Source: Thermoplasmatota archaeon
GTDB taxonomy: Archaea; Thermoplasmatota; E2; DHVEG-1
DNA: 22,054 nucleotides
Assembly: GCA_016930995.1 (NCBI GenBank)
Contig: JAFGFQ010000079.1
Coordinates: 1-22,054, forward strand
Reading direction: 5' to 3'
Shown here: in pieces, positions 21,425-22,054 of the stretch
How the letters are laid out: each line of letters starts with the position of its first letter
Numbering within the stretch: position 1 is the first letter of the stretch
Notes under the pieces: model-generated
What the model was told of the DNA's origin: nothing
The model's database searches: none
What the model saw: only the letters and a program-made list of their open reading frames with translations
Program-made: the position numbers and the translations under genes

Positions 21425-22054
21425 ATGAACATCTCCATCATTGGAACCGGATACGTCGGGCTTGTCACCGGTGCCTGTTTTGCACAATTAGGTCACCATG
21501 TCACCTGCATCGACATTGACCCAGACAAGATACAAAAAATAAGCCAAGGAATCTCCCCAATTTATGAAGAAGGATTGGACACGCTCCTTACCACCTACAA
21601 GGACCGAATAACAGCGACAACAGATTATAAATCGATTATCAACACCGATGTCACGTTCCTGTGCGTCGGCACACCCTCCAACACAGACGGTTCCCTTGAC
21701 ATCTCTTACCTCACCGAAGCAACAACACACATAGCACAAATCCTCAAAATGAAAAAAACAGCCCACGTCGTGGTCGTCAAAAGCACAGTTCTCCCTGGCA
21801 CCACACAGGAAGTCGTCCTCCCCCTGCTTGAACAACACACAGGAAAAAAGATAGGCATCGACATCGGTCTTGCCATGAACCCGGAGTTCCTCAAAGAAGG
21901 CGCCGCGATACAGGATTTTCTCAAACCAGACCGAATCGTCATCGGCCACTATGACGAGCACAGTAGGAAAATCCTTCGAGAACTCTACAAAGACTTCACT
22001 TGTCCTGTTCTTGAGACTACACTCTCCGCAGCAGAGATGATCAAATACGCAAGC
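21425..22054 (+). CDS. UDP-glucose/UDP-sugar 6-dehydrogenase, N-terminal part, runs off the window
   Basis: The first 210 residues of a nucleotide-sugar dehydrogenase; the frame is open to the last base. MNISIIGTGYVGLVTGACFA is the family's N-terminus, with the GTGYVG dinucleotide loop (7-12). CIDIDPDKI, PIYEEGLDTLL, TFLCVGTPSNTDGSLD, VVKSTVLPGTT and NPEFLKEGAAIQDFLKPDRI are conserved blocks of UDP-glucose dehydrogenases, which oxidise UDP-glucose to UDP-glucuronate with two NAD+. The catalytic cysteine, expected near residue 260, lies beyond the window. The gene sits directly behind the epimerase, so a surface-sugar cluster probably continues to the right. Confidence 0.95.
   Translation, partial: MNISIIGTGYVGLVTGACFAQLGHHVTCIDIDPDKIQKISQGISPIYEEGLDTLLTTYKDRITATTDYKSIINTDVTFLCVGTPSNTDGSLDISYLTEATTHIAQILKMKKTAHVVVVKSTVLPGTTQEVVLPLLEQHTGKKIGIDIGLAMNPEFLKEGAAIQDFLKPDRIVIGHYDEHSRKILRELYKDFTCPVLETTLSAAEMIKYAS

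Noticed and set aside
1..22054. Genomic island or mobile element inserted next to the tRNA genes
   Set aside because: I see no integrase, transposase, terminal repeats or duplicated tRNA 3' end near either tRNA-Gln.

Overview
The window looks archaeal. Most genes have TATA-like boxes about 25-30 bases before the start codon, and several appear leaderless; others use GGAGG/GAGGTG ribosome sites. Both tRNAs lack an encoded CCA. The protein set (PRC-barrel, DUF996 membrane protein, PKD and PQQ surface proteins, archaeal small zinc proteins) suits an uncultured euryarchaeon, perhaps Thermoplasmatota. That lineage is an inference from general resemblance, not a search result.

Layout. 1-1912: a tRNA-Gln(CTG) cut by the window edge, a bacterial-type glutaminyl-tRNA synthetase starting 4 bases after it, and a tRNA-Gln(TTG) downstream. 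This is notable because most archaea make Gln-tRNA indirectly. 2064-4272: a 55-residue zinc protein, a threonine-aldolase-like PLP enzyme and a convergent EamA-type exporter. 4325-5238 (minus): a molybdopterin-domain lipoprotein coupled to a two-helix membrane protein with possible heme ligands. 5540-8744: two tandem paralogous PKD surface proteins with different C-terminal modules, then a DUF4870-like membrane protein. 8788-13107: a LolA-like lipoprotein, a small helical protein, a double PRC-barrel protein, an exported choice-of-anchor-J protein whose domain order looks permuted, a small exported protein and a DUF996 protein. 13108-13647 has no clear gene. 13648-15705 (minus): a large exported PQQ-propeller/PKD protein. 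15913-16905: an extended SDR. 16993-18662 (minus): an operon of an exported seven-bladed propeller and a small exported protein. 18740-19558 (minus): an exported protein of unknown function. 19860-20051: a cold-shock protein with a long, apparently structured leader. 20160-20342 (minus): a small zinc protein. 20454-22054: a UDP-glucose-4-epimerase-like gene and the start of a UDP-glucose dehydrogenase gene, probably the edge of a surface-sugar cluster.

Themes. About half of the proteins are exported or membrane-bound, and surface display dominates. Two exported proteins share a roughly 100-residue C-terminal module ending in a hydrophobic tail that I cannot name. Two exported genes share a near-identical palindrome upstream. 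I see no mobile element, CRISPR array or rRNA.
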